A stretch of 64,000 nt of DNA from Gemmatimonadota bacterium (GTDB taxonomy: Bacteria > Gemmatimonadota > Gemmatimonadetes > Gemmatimonadales > Gemmatimonadaceae). Shown in pieces: positions 1 through 9,252 of the stretch. The translations under genes and the position numbers were made by a program. Location: positions 1 to 64,000 of the forward strand of contig NSHR01000008.1 in the NCBI GenBank assembly GCA_002737115.1. Reading direction: 5' to 3'. The notes under the pieces were generated by a model that worked only from the letters and a program-made list of their open reading frames with translations, made no database searches and was not told the DNA's origin. Positions within the stretch are counted from its first letter, which is position 1; the number at the start of each line of letters is the position of its first letter.

Positions 1-436
1 GCAGCATCCACGGCCAGTCCACCGACAGCTCGTGCTGAATCCACTGCTGCTCTTGCTGCGCACGCAGTGTACGGTCGAAGCGCCGCGACAGCTGCAGCAC
101 GCCACCCATCACATGCTCGGCAATCGGGATAGCCTGCACGCCGCGCGAATTCGTGAGCTGCACCCCCGCTTGGGCCAGCTCGGCGAGCGGAAGCAGTCCC
201 TGCACCGCCGACGCCGACGAATGCACCCAGCGCAGCCGTGGCGCGGTGGCGATCATCGCCGGGGCGAGCATGGCGGCGAAGCAGACGTCGACATCGACGA
301 TCGCGCGGCCGGCCTCGTCGAGCGTGCGGGCGCGCACGAACTCCACCTCGGGGAAGGCCGCCACGAGCGCGTCGGCCTGGGCGTCGGGAATGGACCACGC
401 CTGCACCGGCCACTGGATGAAGATCATGACTTTCAT
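1..436 (-). CDS. D-2-hydroxyacid dehydrogenase, N-terminal part (runs off the window)
   Basis: About 145 residues can be read from ATG at 436 down to base 1 with no stop, so the gene continues beyond the window. The start reads MKVMIFIQWPVQAWSIPD; further in come VHSSASAVQGLLPLAELAQ and NSRGVQAIPIAEHVMGGVL. The phrase 'TNSRG...IAEHV' is typical of the N-terminal substrate domain of D-isomer-specific 2-hydroxyacid dehydrogenases (glyoxylate/hydroxypyruvate or phosphoglycerate type), which reduce 2-oxoacids with NAD(P)H in the cytoplasm. The Rossmann domain and the catalytic Arg/Glu/His are not in view, so the substrate cannot be called. A second in-frame ATG at 427 is possible. Confidence 0.8.
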   Translation of the reverse strand, partial: MKVMIFIQWPVQAWSIPDAQADALVAAFPEVEFVRARTLDEAGRAIVDVDVCFAAMLAPAMIATAPRLRWVHSSASAVQGLLPLAELAQAGVQLTNSRGVQAIPIAEHVMGGVLQLSRRFDRTLRAQQEQQWIQHELSVDWPWML

Positions 437-456
437 CCGGACCAACCTACACGGCA

Positions 457-490
457 CGACGGGTTCCGGTCGACGGGTTCCGGTCGACGG
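457..490. repeat. Two tandem 14-bp repeats
   Basis: The unit CGACGGGTTCCGGT occurs at 457-470 and again at 471-484, followed by a partial third copy (CGACGG). It lies between two minus-strand genes, and its end forms the left arm of the stem at 480-510. Confidence 0.75.
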
Positions 491-510
491 GGGCGATGTC
501 CGTCGACCGG
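480..510 (-). terminator. Perfect 11-bp stem-loop, possible terminator
   Basis: CCGGTCGACGG (480-490) is exactly complementary to CCGTCGACCGG (500-510), with a 9-nt loop. It lies 16 nt past the stop of the propeller gene and before the dehydrogenase gene. No T-run follows on the minus strand, so Rho-independent termination is uncertain; it could also be a protein-binding site. Confidence 0.45.
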
Positions 511-525
511 GTTGGTGCTCCGTGA

Positions 526-3500
526 CTACGGGACGATGCGTCCCGCGACCGGCGTGATGATATGCGGCGACCCCTTGAGCAGTTCGTTAATGCGGCCGAT
601 GCGTTCGCGGGTGAGCGCGTCGAGGCGCCCCTGGGCATCGGTCGTTTCCACACCCAGCTCACCGGCGCGCAGCTTCTCACCGGCCGTGACCGGCCACTGC
701 GGCCGCGCGATCATGCCACTCACCGTCTGGGCTTCTTCCCGCAGTCGCGGATACTGGCGGTACCCCAGCCCAGCCAGCGGCCGGGCGAGCACGGAGTCGC
801 GGAAGTGGCGGAGGTCGCGCAACGCGCCGCCGATTTCGGTGAGCGCCGCCGCGCCGTTGGTTACGCCGGGTGCCGCACGCAGGGCGCCCTGCACGGCGGT
901 GAGCTGCCGCGAGAGATCGTCCACGCCGGCAATCACGCGGGCGATGCGTGATTGCGTGGCCTCGACGCCCTTGGCCGCCTCGAACTGCTCGGCCACCTGC
1001 GTGGCGGTCATCTCGATGCGCGGATCGTTCTGCACCACGACCGGCTTGGCATACCGCTGACCGTTCACCACGAGCGTGACGGTGTAGGTGCCGGGGACGG
1101 CCCAGGCGGAGGCCGGCCCGAAGAAGTTTTCTTCGCCGCCACCGCCAGCTTCGCGGTTCTGCGCCGCCGCACGACGACGCTCGCGCAGTCCGGCCAGCGA
1201 CGTGTCCGTGGGCGCCGCGGCTTCCACGGCGCCGCGATTGCCGCGGCCACCACCGCCGGCACCCGGGGCCGCCTCTTCGCGCAGATCCCACACGATGCGC
1301 TGCACACCGGCCTCGTCGGGGACGCGGCGGAAGCGGCGCACCACGCGACCGGTCGCGTCGGCCACTTCCACGTTCACTTCACCGGCCGGCTGCGTTTTCA
1401 GGTAGTACGAGATCATCGCACCCGTGGGCGGGTTCTCGCCGGCGTACGTGCGCTGGCCGAGATTGCCGTCGCGGTTCCACGAGGTCCACTTGATGGCCGG
1501 GCGCAGGTCGAAGAGCGCCGCGTCGGCGGTGAGTACTTGTCCGAGCTGCTGGAACGGGGCGAGGTCGTCGAGGATATAGAGCCCGCGGCCGTGCGTGGCG
1601 ACGATGAGATCGTTGTCGCGCGGATGGATCTGGATATCGCGCACGGGGGTGACGGGGAGGCGTCCACGCAGCGAATGCCAGTGTGCACCGCGATCCCAGC
1701 TGGCCCACACGCCGGCCTCGGTGCCGAGGTAGAGCAGGTTGCGGTTTTTGGGATCCTCGCGAATCACGTGCGTCCACCAGGCGCGGTCGGGGAGATCGCC
1801 GCGGATGCTGGTCCACGTCTTCCCGAAGTCGGTGGTCATGTAGACGTACGGCGCGTAATCGTCGTCCTGATGATGATCGGCCGTGACGTACGCGGTGCCG
1901 GCATCCACGTGTGAGGCTTCGATCGTGGCCAGCCACGCGTTCGGTGCGAGCCCCGGCACGGTCGTGAAGGTCTTCGTCCACGTCTTGCCGCCGTCACGCG
2001 TGACGTGCACGAGGCCGTCGTCAGAGCTGGTCCAGATGACGTTCGAATCAAGCGGTGACGGCGCCACGCTGAGCAGCGTGGCGTGGAATTCGGCGGCGGT
2101 GTTGTCCACGACGATCTCGCCGCCCGACGACTGCTGCTTGGCCGGGTCGTTGGTGGTGAGGTCGGGCGAGATCACGTCCCAGCTCTGGCCGTAGGTGCGC
2201 GAGCGGAAGAGCACGTTGCCGCCGAAGTACACCACGCCCGGATTCTGCGGCGAGAGCACGATCGGGGAATTCCAGTTGAAGCGGTACTTGTGGCCGATCA
2301 TCGCGTCGCCCACTGATCCCACGCGGTTGGGGTACGGGTAGATCGTTTTCTGCACACCGCTGCGCATGTCGGTGATGTTCAGCATCCCGCCCTGCGAATC
2401 ACTGAAGATCAGCCACGGCTTGTCGAGCACGGGCACGGTGAAGAACCCGTCGCCGCCGGATACCGTGACCCAGTCCGCGGCGCGGATGCCCTGACCGGAG
2501 AGCGAGTTGCTGGGGCCGCACCAGTTGCCGTTGTCCTGCAGACCGCCGCACACGCGGTAGGGCGTTTGCATGTCGTAGTTGATGTGGTAGAACTGTGTGA
2601 ACGCGAAGGTGTTCACCACGTCCCAGTTCTTGCCGCCGTCGCGGCTCACCTGCCAGCCACCGTCGCTGCCGCTCAGGATGTAGCGTGGGTCGACGGGATC
2701 GATCCACATCGCCTGATGATCGCCGTGCACGTCGCGTGCGATCGTGCGGAACGTGGTGCCGCCGTCTTCGGAGAAATAGAGTCCGCCGGAGAGCGTGAAC
2801 ACGCGGTTCGGATTTTTCGGATCGACGCGGAGGTCGGCGTAGTAGAACGGGCGGAAGTTGATGTTGGGATCGCGGTTCACGGTGCGCCACGACTTGCCGG
2901 CATCATCGCTGCGCCACAGCTCCCCTTCGGTTTTCGTTTCGCTGAGCACGTACACGATGTTCGGATCACTGGGGGCGACGGCCACGCCGATGCGATCCAT
3001 CGCGGTGCGCGGCAGCCCGTTCACCTTGTCGGGTCCCGAGAGACGCTCCCACGATGCGCCTCCGTTTACCGACTTGTACACGGCGGTATTGCCGGCGCCC
3101 GACTCGAGGTGCCAGGCCCACCGGCGATAGGTGTACATGCCGGCGTACAGGATGTTGCTGTTGTCCGGATCGGCGGAGATATCGGAGCAGGCGGTGTTCG
3201 GATCGACGTAGAGCACCTTCTTCCACGTGGCGCCACCGTCGGTGGTCTTGAACACGCCGCGGTCTTCGTTGGGGCCCCATTCGCGTCCGAGCACACAGGC
3301 GTACACCACATCGGCGTTGCGACCGTCGATGATGAGACGGGCGATCTTGTCGGACTTGGCCAGTCCGATGTGCGTCCAGTGCTCGCCGCCGTCGATGGAC
3401 TTGTACATACCGTCGCCCACCGACGCGTTGTTGCGCGGATTCCCTTCGCCGGTGCCCACGTACACCACGTTGGGATCGGAGGGCGCCACGGCGATCGCGC

Positions 3501-3828
3501 CGATCGAGCCCGCGCTCTCGCGGTCGAAGATGGACGTAAACGTGGTGCCGCCGTTGATCGTCTTGATGATGCCGCCGTTGGCGCCCGCCACGTAGTACGT
3601 GAGCGGATCACCCGGCACGCCGGTCACGACCGAGATGCGTCCGGCGTTGTTGGCCGGGCCCACCGACCGCCACGCGAGCGTCTGCAGCAGCGCGGCAGGG
3701 TTGGCAGTGGCAGGAGCGGCGGGCGGCGCGGTTTTTCCGGCCGGTGTGGGTTTCTGCGCGACGGCCGCGGCGGTGGCGGCAACGGACAGCAGGATCAGCG
3801 GGGCAACGTGCACGGCACGAGGCAGCAT
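526..3828 (-). CDS. Sortilin/Vps10-like BNR-repeat propeller protein (exported)
   Basis: The protein has 1,100 residues. A Sec signal peptide (MLPRAVHVAPLILLSVAATAA, cleavage near AVAQ) is followed by a Pro/Ala linker, then WRSVGPANNAGRISVV, the usual opening of this family. At least seven Asp-box (BNR) motifs are visible, for example YKSIDGGEHW, FKTTDGGATW, WRSDDAGKSW, VSRDGGKNW and HVTRDGGKTW, as expected for a large seven- to ten-bladed propeller. The C-terminal third holds a beta-sandwich (YTVTLVVNGQRY) and a helical tail. Such proteins are often annotated 'glycosyl hydrolase' without biochemical proof. It follows the DUF5916 gene by 45 bp on the same strand, so co-transcription is likely. 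Periplasmic or surface location is inferred. Confidence 0.88.
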   Translation of the reverse strand: MLPRAVHVAPLILLSVAATAAAVAQKPTPAGKTAPPAAPATANPAALLQTLAWRSVGPANNAGRISVVTGVPGDPLTYYVAGANGGIIKTINGGTTFTSIFDRESAGSIGAIAVAPSDPNVVYVGTGEGNPRNNASVGDGMYKSIDGGEHWTHIGLAKSDKIARLIIDGRNADVVYACVLGREWGPNEDRGVFKTTDGGATWKKVLYVDPNTACSDISADPDNSNILYAGMYTYRRWAWHLESGAGNTAVYKSVNGGASWERLSGPDKVNGLPRTAMDRIGVAVAPSDPNIVYVLSETKTEGELWRSDDAGKSWRTVNRDPNINFRPFYYADLRVDPKNPNRVFTLSGGLYFSEDGGTTFRTIARDVHGDHQAMWIDPVDPRYILSGSDGGWQVSRDGGKNWDVVNTFAFTQFYHINYDMQTPYRVCGGLQDNGNWCGPSNSLSGQGIRAADWVTVSGGDGFFTVPVLDKPWLIFSDSQGGMLNITDMRSGVQKTIYPYPNRVGSVGDAMIGHKYRFNWNSPIVLSPQNPGVVYFGGNVLFRSRTYGQSWDVISPDLTTNDPAKQQSSGGEIVVDNTAAEFHATLLSVAPSPLDSNVIWTSSDDGLVHVTRDGGKTWTKTFTTVPGLAPNAWLATIEASHVDAGTAYVTADHHQDDDYAPYVYMTTDFGKTWTSIRGDLPDRAWWTHVIREDPKNRNLLYLGTEAGVWASWDRGAHWHSLRGRLPVTPVRDIQIHPRDNDLIVATHGRGLYILDDLAPFQQLGQVLTADAALFDLRPAIKWTSWNRDGNLGQRTYAGENPPTGAMISYYLKTQPAGEVNVEVADATGRVVRRFRRVPDEAGVQRIVWDLREEAAPGAGGGGRGNRGAVEAAAPTDTSLAGLRERRRAAAQNREAGGGGEENFFGPASAWAVPGTYTVTLVVNGQRYAKPVVVQNDPRIEMTATQVAEQFEAAKGVEATQSRIARVIAGVDDLSRQLTAVQGALRAAPGVTNGAAALTEIGGALRDLRHFRDSVLARPLAGLGYRQYPRLREEAQTVSGMIARPQWPVTAGEKLRAGELGVETTDAQGRLDALTRERIGRINELLKGSPHIITPVAGRIVP

Positions 3829-3873
3829 GACGGATTCCGGCGGGGCAGAGGTGAACGAGGAAGCGGTGGACGG

Positions 3874-6177
3874 TTACCAGCGGAGCAGCTTGGTGAGCTT
3901 CACGACAATCGAACGGTTCTCGAGTTCGGGATAATTCGGGCCAACGGTGGTGCGTCCGTCGCTGTACACCAGAAAGAACTCGCTGCCCGGCTGATACTCC
4001 CAGCGCATACGCAGGTTGGTGGACATCGACGAGGTGCGCGACTGATACTGCACGAGTGCCGCCATGAACATGCGCGGCGTCACGGTATACGTGAAGCGCG
4101 TGCTCACGAGGTTGGCATCACCGCTGCCGTACGGGCCTTCTACGTGATTGCGCGACAGCGTGGGTTCGATATAGAACTGTGGCGACAGCTCCACGCGGCC
4201 GCGCCAGCTCGTTTCGGTGAGCGTGCCGCCGTAGAAGCCGCCGTAGGTCATGGTGATGCCGCCGCTCACGCGATGCTGCGGCCCGAGGTTGTATGACGCC
4301 TTGGCCTGATTGAAGCGGTAGCCACCCACCGGCACGGTGACCCCCTTCGCCACCCCGAAGGGCACCACGAGTTGCTCGAACACCTGCGCTACTTCGGCGG
4401 AGAGGATGTTGCCGTTGGCGAACTCGGTGCCGACGTACGAGCGGAAATCCTCGGACTGCAGTGTGCCGGTCATCGAGGTGATGTGATCGGCGCTGCCTTG
4501 CATCGTGAACTTCCGCACGTGCGGGACGTGCGCCGGGCGGGGGCTGAACCGCGCCAGGGCGTACGAGCGCTGAAAGCCCGAACGGCGCAGGAAGCCGACC
4601 TGTGGGTCGAAGCCGTCGCCGACCGACATCTGTTCAAGATTGACCCCGTAGCGGTCACCGTTCCAGTCGAGGCGTGCGCGGTAGCTGGTTGGGTCGCGCT
4701 GGAGCGAGTCGCGCGTGGTGCGCGCCACGTACCCGGTGATCGCGAGATCGGTACGGAGGTTCAACTGCGCATCGGCGCCGACGGCGAGGTGGTTGCCGAT
4801 CGCGCCCGCCGGATCACGCCGCGTCGCGATGAGCCCGAGTCTGCTCCGACTGAGGATGTCGCGGTTGACGCGTACGACCGAGAAGTTCGTGGATGGCGCA
4901 TTGGCCGTGAGGACGTTATCGGTCTGCATGCTGAGGGCACCGACCTGCCATGGGCCAGATCGTCCGAGCACGCGCCCACCGCCAATGATCGGTGCGGGAC
5001 CGCTGTTGGTGAGACCGATGCGACGACTGTAAAACAGCGTGGGGGTGAGGTTGTCGTTCGGGCTGGCGCCGGGCGTTCCGAAGCCGCCACCACCACCCCC
5101 ACCGCCGCCGCCACCTCCTCCGCCACCACCGCCTCCCACGCCGGCAAAGGCGAAGGCGTCCTGCCCTTCCAGGAAGAACTCGCGCTTTTCCGGGAAGAAC
5201 AGGGAGAAGCGCGTGAGATTCACCTGCGCCTCGTCGTCCTCGACTTGCGCGAAGTCGGTGTTGTACGTGAGGTCCGCCACGATTTGCGGCGTGATGCCCC
5301 ATTTCGCGTCGAGGCCGACATTGCCGTCGCGCGCATTCCGCACGGGCGGCGTGGCGATGGTGTTGGTGAGCATCGAGCCGAGTGCGTACGGCTTGACGTC
5401 GATGTTGAGGCCGCCCTTCGGGGTTTCGATGCCGGTCATCACGGCGGCGTCGGACACCTTGTTCAACGCCCGTCGGCCCCACGCGCGCGGCACGCCGCTC
5501 AGGAAGGAGGTCTCATTTTTCCAGCGCACCATGCGCCGCATATTCACGCCCCACGCTCCACCGCCCTCGGCGAAGCGGATGGAGCGGAAGGGAATCTGGA
5601 TCTCCACGGTCCAGCCGCCGTCGAAGTCCTGCGCCTTGGCCGTCCACAGGGCGTTCCAGTTGGAGCTTGGTTGTTCGTTCGTGGCGGAAAAATCGAACAA
5701 CCCGCCGATACGGTTCGTAGAAAAGCCGAAGCCGTTCCGATGATCGTTGAACGTGTCGAAAATCACCGCGAGGTGATCGTTGTTGTACATGTTCGAGGCG
5801 TCGCGGCGCATGTCGCTCATCACGCGGCGCGAGGGCTCGCTCTCATAGAGGCGGGCCGCGACGTAGATGTTTTCGTCGTCGTATAGGATCCAGGCTTCGG
5901 TCCGCTCCGTGGCCGGTGCGCCCTCATTGGGTTCCTGCTGCACGAACCCCGACATGGGGGTGACGCGGCGATACACGGCGTCGGACAGTGCGCCGTCGAG
6001 CGAGAGGCGCTCGTTGATCCGGCTGGCGCGGACGCTGACACGTCCGTCGGGCTTACGCGCCGCGGTGGCGCTGTCGCCGGTCCCCACGCCAGATGCCGTT
6101 GGTTGGGCGGATAGCGGGCCGGCCGCCAGACCGAGACACAGGAGGGCGGCAAAGAACCGCTGAGATCGCTGACGCAT
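3874..6177 (-). CDS. DUF5916 family outer-membrane protein with N-terminal CBM9-like domain
   Basis: The protein has 767 residues with a signal peptide (MRQRSQRFFAALLCLGLAAG, cleavage after LSAQ). Residues ~50-230 resemble the family-9 carbohydrate-binding module seen at the front of DUF5916 proteins (LDGALSDAVYRRVTPMSGF, GGWTVEIQIPFRSIRF). The rest is rich in alternating aromatic/polar strands typical of a TonB-receptor-like barrel and ends in KLLRW, an aromatic C-terminus usual for outer-membrane barrels. An uninterrupted run of 18 glycines follows FAFAGV after the DUF5916 core motif (FFPEKREFFLEGQDAF). The substrate is unknown. The propeller gene lies directly downstream. Confidence 0.88.
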   Translation of the reverse strand: MRQRSQRFFAALLCLGLAAGPLSAQPTASGVGTGDSATAARKPDGRVSVRASRINERLSLDGALSDAVYRRVTPMSGFVQQEPNEGAPATERTEAWILYDDENIYVAARLYESEPSRRVMSDMRRDASNMYNNDHLAVIFDTFNDHRNGFGFSTNRIGGLFDFSATNEQPSSNWNALWTAKAQDFDGGWTVEIQIPFRSIRFAEGGGAWGVNMRRMVRWKNETSFLSGVPRAWGRRALNKVSDAAVMTGIETPKGGLNIDVKPYALGSMLTNTIATPPVRNARDGNVGLDAKWGITPQIVADLTYNTDFAQVEDDEAQVNLTRFSLFFPEKREFFLEGQDAFAFAGVGGGGGGGGGGGGGGGGGGFGTPGASPNDNLTPTLFYSRRIGLTNSGPAPIIGGGRVLGRSGPWQVGALSMQTDNVLTANAPSTNFSVVRVNRDILSRSRLGLIATRRDPAGAIGNHLAVGADAQLNLRTDLAITGYVARTTRDSLQRDPTSYRARLDWNGDRYGVNLEQMSVGDGFDPQVGFLRRSGFQRSYALARFSPRPAHVPHVRKFTMQGSADHITSMTGTLQSEDFRSYVGTEFANGNILSAEVAQVFEQLVVPFGVAKGVTVPVGGYRFNQAKASYNLGPQHRVSGGITMTYGGFYGGTLTETSWRGRVELSPQFYIEPTLSRNHVEGPYGSGDANLVSTRFTYTVTPRMFMAALVQYQSRTSSMSTNLRMRWEYQPGSEFFLVYSDGRTTVGPNYPELENRSIVVKLTKLLRW
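5083..5136 (-). repeat. Run of 18 consecutive glycine codons
   Basis: Eighteen GGN codons (GGC, GGT, GGA and GGG mixed) lie inside the DUF5916 gene. Mixed codons argue against simple recent slippage of one trinucleotide and suggest the glycine run is kept at protein level, probably as a flexible extracellular or periplasmic loop. Confidence 0.9.
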
Positions 6178-6262
6178 GATTCCTATACGGTGCGCTCAGC
6201 GCTGCGTTGACGCCAGTGCGTAACGACCGGCCCGCCGGGCGTCCCGGTTCGAGCCGGTCGCG

Positions 6263-7603
6263 CTATGCCGAGGGGGTCTCGTCGTCGCGGGCGTCGGCCC
6301 GGGCCCGTGCCCGATCGCCGCTCGTTTTCAGCAACCGGTGCGTGGTGGCGCCGGTGATCAGTCGCACGCCACGCTGGTAGGTGAGAAGCTGATACGCCCA
6401 CTGCACGAAGACGGTGATGCGATTGCGAAAGCCGGCCAGATACAGAATGTGGATGAACAGCCAGGCCAGCCACGCGATGTTGCCCTGCAGTTTGAGCGAT
6501 CCGATGGCAGCGACGGCGCGGTGCCGACCGATGGTGGCCAGATCACCCTTGTTGAAGTAGCGGAACGGCGTGCGCGGCGTGCCGTGGAGATCGTGGAGAA
6601 TGGCCTGCGCCGCATGCGCGCCCATCTGATTGGCGGCTGGCGCGACCGCAGGCACCGGCGTTCCAGCGGGGGTGAGCACGGACACGATGTCGCCGACCGC
6701 GAAGACGTACGGGTCGTTGGGGAGCGAGAGATCGGGGGCGACGACCACGCGCCCGGCGCGATCGAGCGGGGCCCCGAGCTGTTTGCCGAGTGGTGAGGCC
6801 TGGTTGCCGGCGCCCCAGAACACGGTGTGGGCGTCGATGCGTTCGCCCGATGCTACGGTTACGCCCGCGTCATCGACGCTGGTGACGGCGGTGTGGGTGC
6901 GCACCTCGACGCCGAGTTCTAACAGATCGCGTTCAGCCCGCGCACTGAGGGACTCAGGGAACTGTGGCAGCAGCCGCGGGCCCGCTTCCAGCAGCACGAC
7001 GCGCGCGGACGCCGGGTCGATGCGTCGGAAGTCGCGCTTCATGGCTTTGCGCGTGATCTCGGGGATCATGCCGGCCAGTTCCACGCCGGTGGGGCCGCCG
7101 CCTACGATCACGAAGGTCAGCAGGGCCTCGCGCTGCCCTTCAGCGCTGGCGCGTTCCGCCGCTTCGAAGCTGAGCAGGAAACGGCGTCGCATTTCGAGCG
7201 CGTCTTCGATGCTCTTAAGACCCGGGGCGTTCGCTTCCCACTCCGGGTTGCCGAAGTAGGCGTGCCGCGCGCCGCTGGCCACGATGAGGTAGTCCCACGC
7301 GACGGTACTGCTGCCGCCGTCGAGGGTGAGCGTGTGCTGCGGCACATCGATGCCGTCCACCTCGGCCATGATCACCGTCGCGTTGGCCTGGTCGCGCAAC
7401 ATCCAGCGAATCGGCACGGTGATGTCGGCGGGATTGAGCACCGCCGTGGCCACCTGATACAACAGGGGCTGGAACAGATGGTGATTCGTGCGGTCGATGA
7501 GCGTGATGCGCACATCGGCTTTGGCCAGCGTGCGCGCGGCCGTGAGTCCGGCAAAACCACCACCGATGATGACCACATGGGGTCGAGGGTCGGTGGCGTG
7601 CAT
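6263..7603 (-). CDS. ndh: Type II NADH:quinone oxidoreductase-like flavoprotein
   Basis: 446 residues from ATG 7603 (HATDPRPHVVIIGGGFAGLTAA); a GTG at 7642 would add 13 residues and has a weak GGA upstream. The first GxGxxG motif (GGGFAG) binds FAD and the second (VIVGGGPTGVELAG) binds NAD(P)H. FWGAGNQASPLGKQL and YVFAVGDIVSV complete the pattern of the FAD-dependent pyridine nucleotide-disulfide oxidoreductase family. The C-terminal stretch AWLAWLFIHILYLAGF is a membrane-anchoring segment of the kind in NDH-2, which passes electrons from NADH to quinone without pumping protons. The final 30 residues are Arg/Asp-rich and probably disordered. Confidence 0.88.
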   Translation of the reverse strand: MHATDPRPHVVIIGGGFAGLTAARTLAKADVRITLIDRTNHHLFQPLLYQVATAVLNPADITVPIRWMLRDQANATVIMAEVDGIDVPQHTLTLDGGSSTVAWDYLIVASGARHAYFGNPEWEANAPGLKSIEDALEMRRRFLLSFEAAERASAEGQREALLTFVIVGGGPTGVELAGMIPEITRKAMKRDFRRIDPASARVVLLEAGPRLLPQFPESLSARAERDLLELGVEVRTHTAVTSVDDAGVTVASGERIDAHTVFWGAGNQASPLGKQLGAPLDRAGRVVVAPDLSLPNDPYVFAVGDIVSVLTPAGTPVPAVAPAANQMGAHAAQAILHDLHGTPRTPFRYFNKGDLATIGRHRAVAAIGSLKLQGNIAWLAWLFIHILYLAGFRNRITVFVQWAYQLLTYQRGVRLITGATTHRLLKTSGDRARARADARDDETPSA

Positions 7604-7681
7604 GCTGGTGACGCGCGTGCTGGTGTTCGGTTCAGCCTTCACCTGAGTTCCATTGAGAGGGCGTGAGATTCCGCGTCGCGC

Positions 7682-9229
7682 TTATTTCGTCCAGAATACG
7701 AGACTGCCGCAGCCGCCAAGCCCGGGCTGGAATTGCGTCGGGACCTGACCCGCCATGTACACCTCGATGCCGGCGATCTCGGTCGGTCGGATAAACCCGT
7801 CCAGGTCGCCCGATGTGAGGCCATTCATCCACTGGCCATTAATATAAATCGCCGGCTCACAGCGATCCTCGAACAGGCCCCGCATCATGACCTTTTCCTC
7901 GGCGTCCATCGTGCGATCGAGGAACAGGCCGGGTACGGAGCGGAAGATTTCCGACGTGACGAACGGCTGCCGGACGGCGATGTCGCGGGGGGTGAGGAAT
8001 CGACCCATGCTCGAGCGGCGGCGCTCCTGAAAGCCCAACAGGTTCATGTCGACGGTGCGGGTCGCGCTGATTTTCATGGTGTCGAGCACCGACTTAAAGG
8101 TCGCGAGGGCGATGCGTAGGGGGGCGACGCTGTCGACGATGTCCACCGCGCGTCGCTCGGGGTAGTAGCCGACGGCCCGCACTTCCAGCAGCCGGGTTCC
8201 TGGCGGCGCGTCGGTGAGCGTCCACTCCCCGCGGGCGTTGGTGCGGGTTTGCGGTCCCTCGAGGATGCTGATCTGCGCGCCAGCCAGTGGGCGGCCATCG
8301 GTGGTGGCCCGCACGCTGCCGGTGAGGCGACCCTCGCCCACATGCACGCGGCGCACCTGGAGGGCGGTCGAGTCCTGCCGGGCGCTGTCGCGAGGTGGCG
8401 GGACAGCAGCCACGACGCGGGCGGCACCGAGATACAGTTCGCGGCGCAGCAAGCCGCTGCTCGAGACCTCGATTTGAATGGTCGCCGTGCTATCCGCGCC
8501 GCGCGTTGCCATGAGGGTCATCGATCCCGGACTCGGGACATGGCAGATCGCAAACCATCCTGTTTCGCGTGTGGTGGCTAACCGTCTGGGCATGCGACGA
8601 TTCATGCCGCCGGTGCCGAACGACAGTTCAAGCCACTCGGCGATCACGGTGACGCCCGACGCCGGCGCGCGGGCGGTAGCGTCGCGCACAATGCCCATGA
8701 CCACGGCACCGGAATTCTGTGGCGTAGGGGCCCCGCAAATCGCCATGCGCAATCGCGCGGCAGATGGGGTGGCCAGGTCGGCGCGAACGGACCCGCCGTC
8801 GGCCACGGTGATCGTGCGCAGCAGCGGCTCGAGGCCGAGCGAATCGAGCACCGCGTGATAGAAGCCCAGGGTGAAGCGGCCGCTTGGTGCGTCGGCGAAG
8901 CGGAACGCGCCGAGCGAGTCTGACACCGCCGTGCGTCCGTACGTGCTCCCCGAGTCGGCCGCAACGAGCTGGACCAGCGCGCCAACGAGTGGCCGACCAG
9001 CGATGCTGTCGTAGACCGCGCCATGCACCTCGGCGCGTTGAAGTCCGCCGCGCGGTGCTGGTGCTTGCGCGCGTGCCGCTACCGGTGCGGCAAGCGCGGG
9101 CATCACGAACACGCCGAGGAGCAGGAGGTAGAAAAGCCGCACGGGATCATTGGCTGAACGTTGGGACGACGACAGAACGTTCGCGTAACGCGTGGGGAAG
9201 TGGAAGGGTAGGCGTCTGTCATGCTGCAT
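7682..9229 (-). CDS. Carboxypeptidase-regulatory-like protein ending in a TonB plug domain, without a barrel
   Basis: The open frame gives 515 residues from 9229, but the signal peptide RLFYLLLLGVFVMPALAAPV begins just after a GTG at 9142, which may be the true start (486 residues). Two CarboxypepD_reg-type beta-sandwiches are visible (VHGAVYDSIAGRPLVGALVQ and LTGSVRATTDGRPLAGAQIS). The last ~100 residues (FVTSEIFRSVPGLFLDR, AIYINGQWMNGL, IEVYMAGQVP) look like a TonB-receptor plug and end in GGCGSLVFWTK, where a normal receptor would begin its barrel. The stop follows at once, so this is a plug without a barrel. Function is unknown; export is inferred from the signal peptide. Confidence 0.78.
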   Translation of the reverse strand: MQHDRRLPFHFPTRYANVLSSSQRSANDPVRLFYLLLLGVFVMPALAAPVAARAQAPAPRGGLQRAEVHGAVYDSIAGRPLVGALVQLVAADSGSTYGRTAVSDSLGAFRFADAPSGRFTLGFYHAVLDSLGLEPLLRTITVADGGSVRADLATPSAARLRMAICGAPTPQNSGAVVMGIVRDATARAPASGVTVIAEWLELSFGTGGMNRRMPRRLATTRETGWFAICHVPSPGSMTLMATRGADSTATIQIEVSSSGLLRRELYLGAARVVAAVPPPRDSARQDSTALQVRRVHVGEGRLTGSVRATTDGRPLAGAQISILEGPQTRTNARGEWTLTDAPPGTRLLEVRAVGYYPERRAVDIVDSVAPLRIALATFKSVLDTMKISATRTVDMNLLGFQERRRSSMGRFLTPRDIAVRQPFVTSEIFRSVPGLFLDRTMDAEEKVMMRGLFEDRCEPAIYINGQWMNGLTSGDLDGFIRPTEIAGIEVYMAGQVPTQFQPGLGGCGSLVFWTK

Positions 9230-9252
9230 GGTCCAACGACGGCGGGCGTACG

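Noticed and set aside
2566-4296. Long plus-strand frame spanning the propeller and DUF5916 genes
   Set aside because: It crosses two well-supported minus-strand genes and their gap, and its composition is typical of antisense translation.
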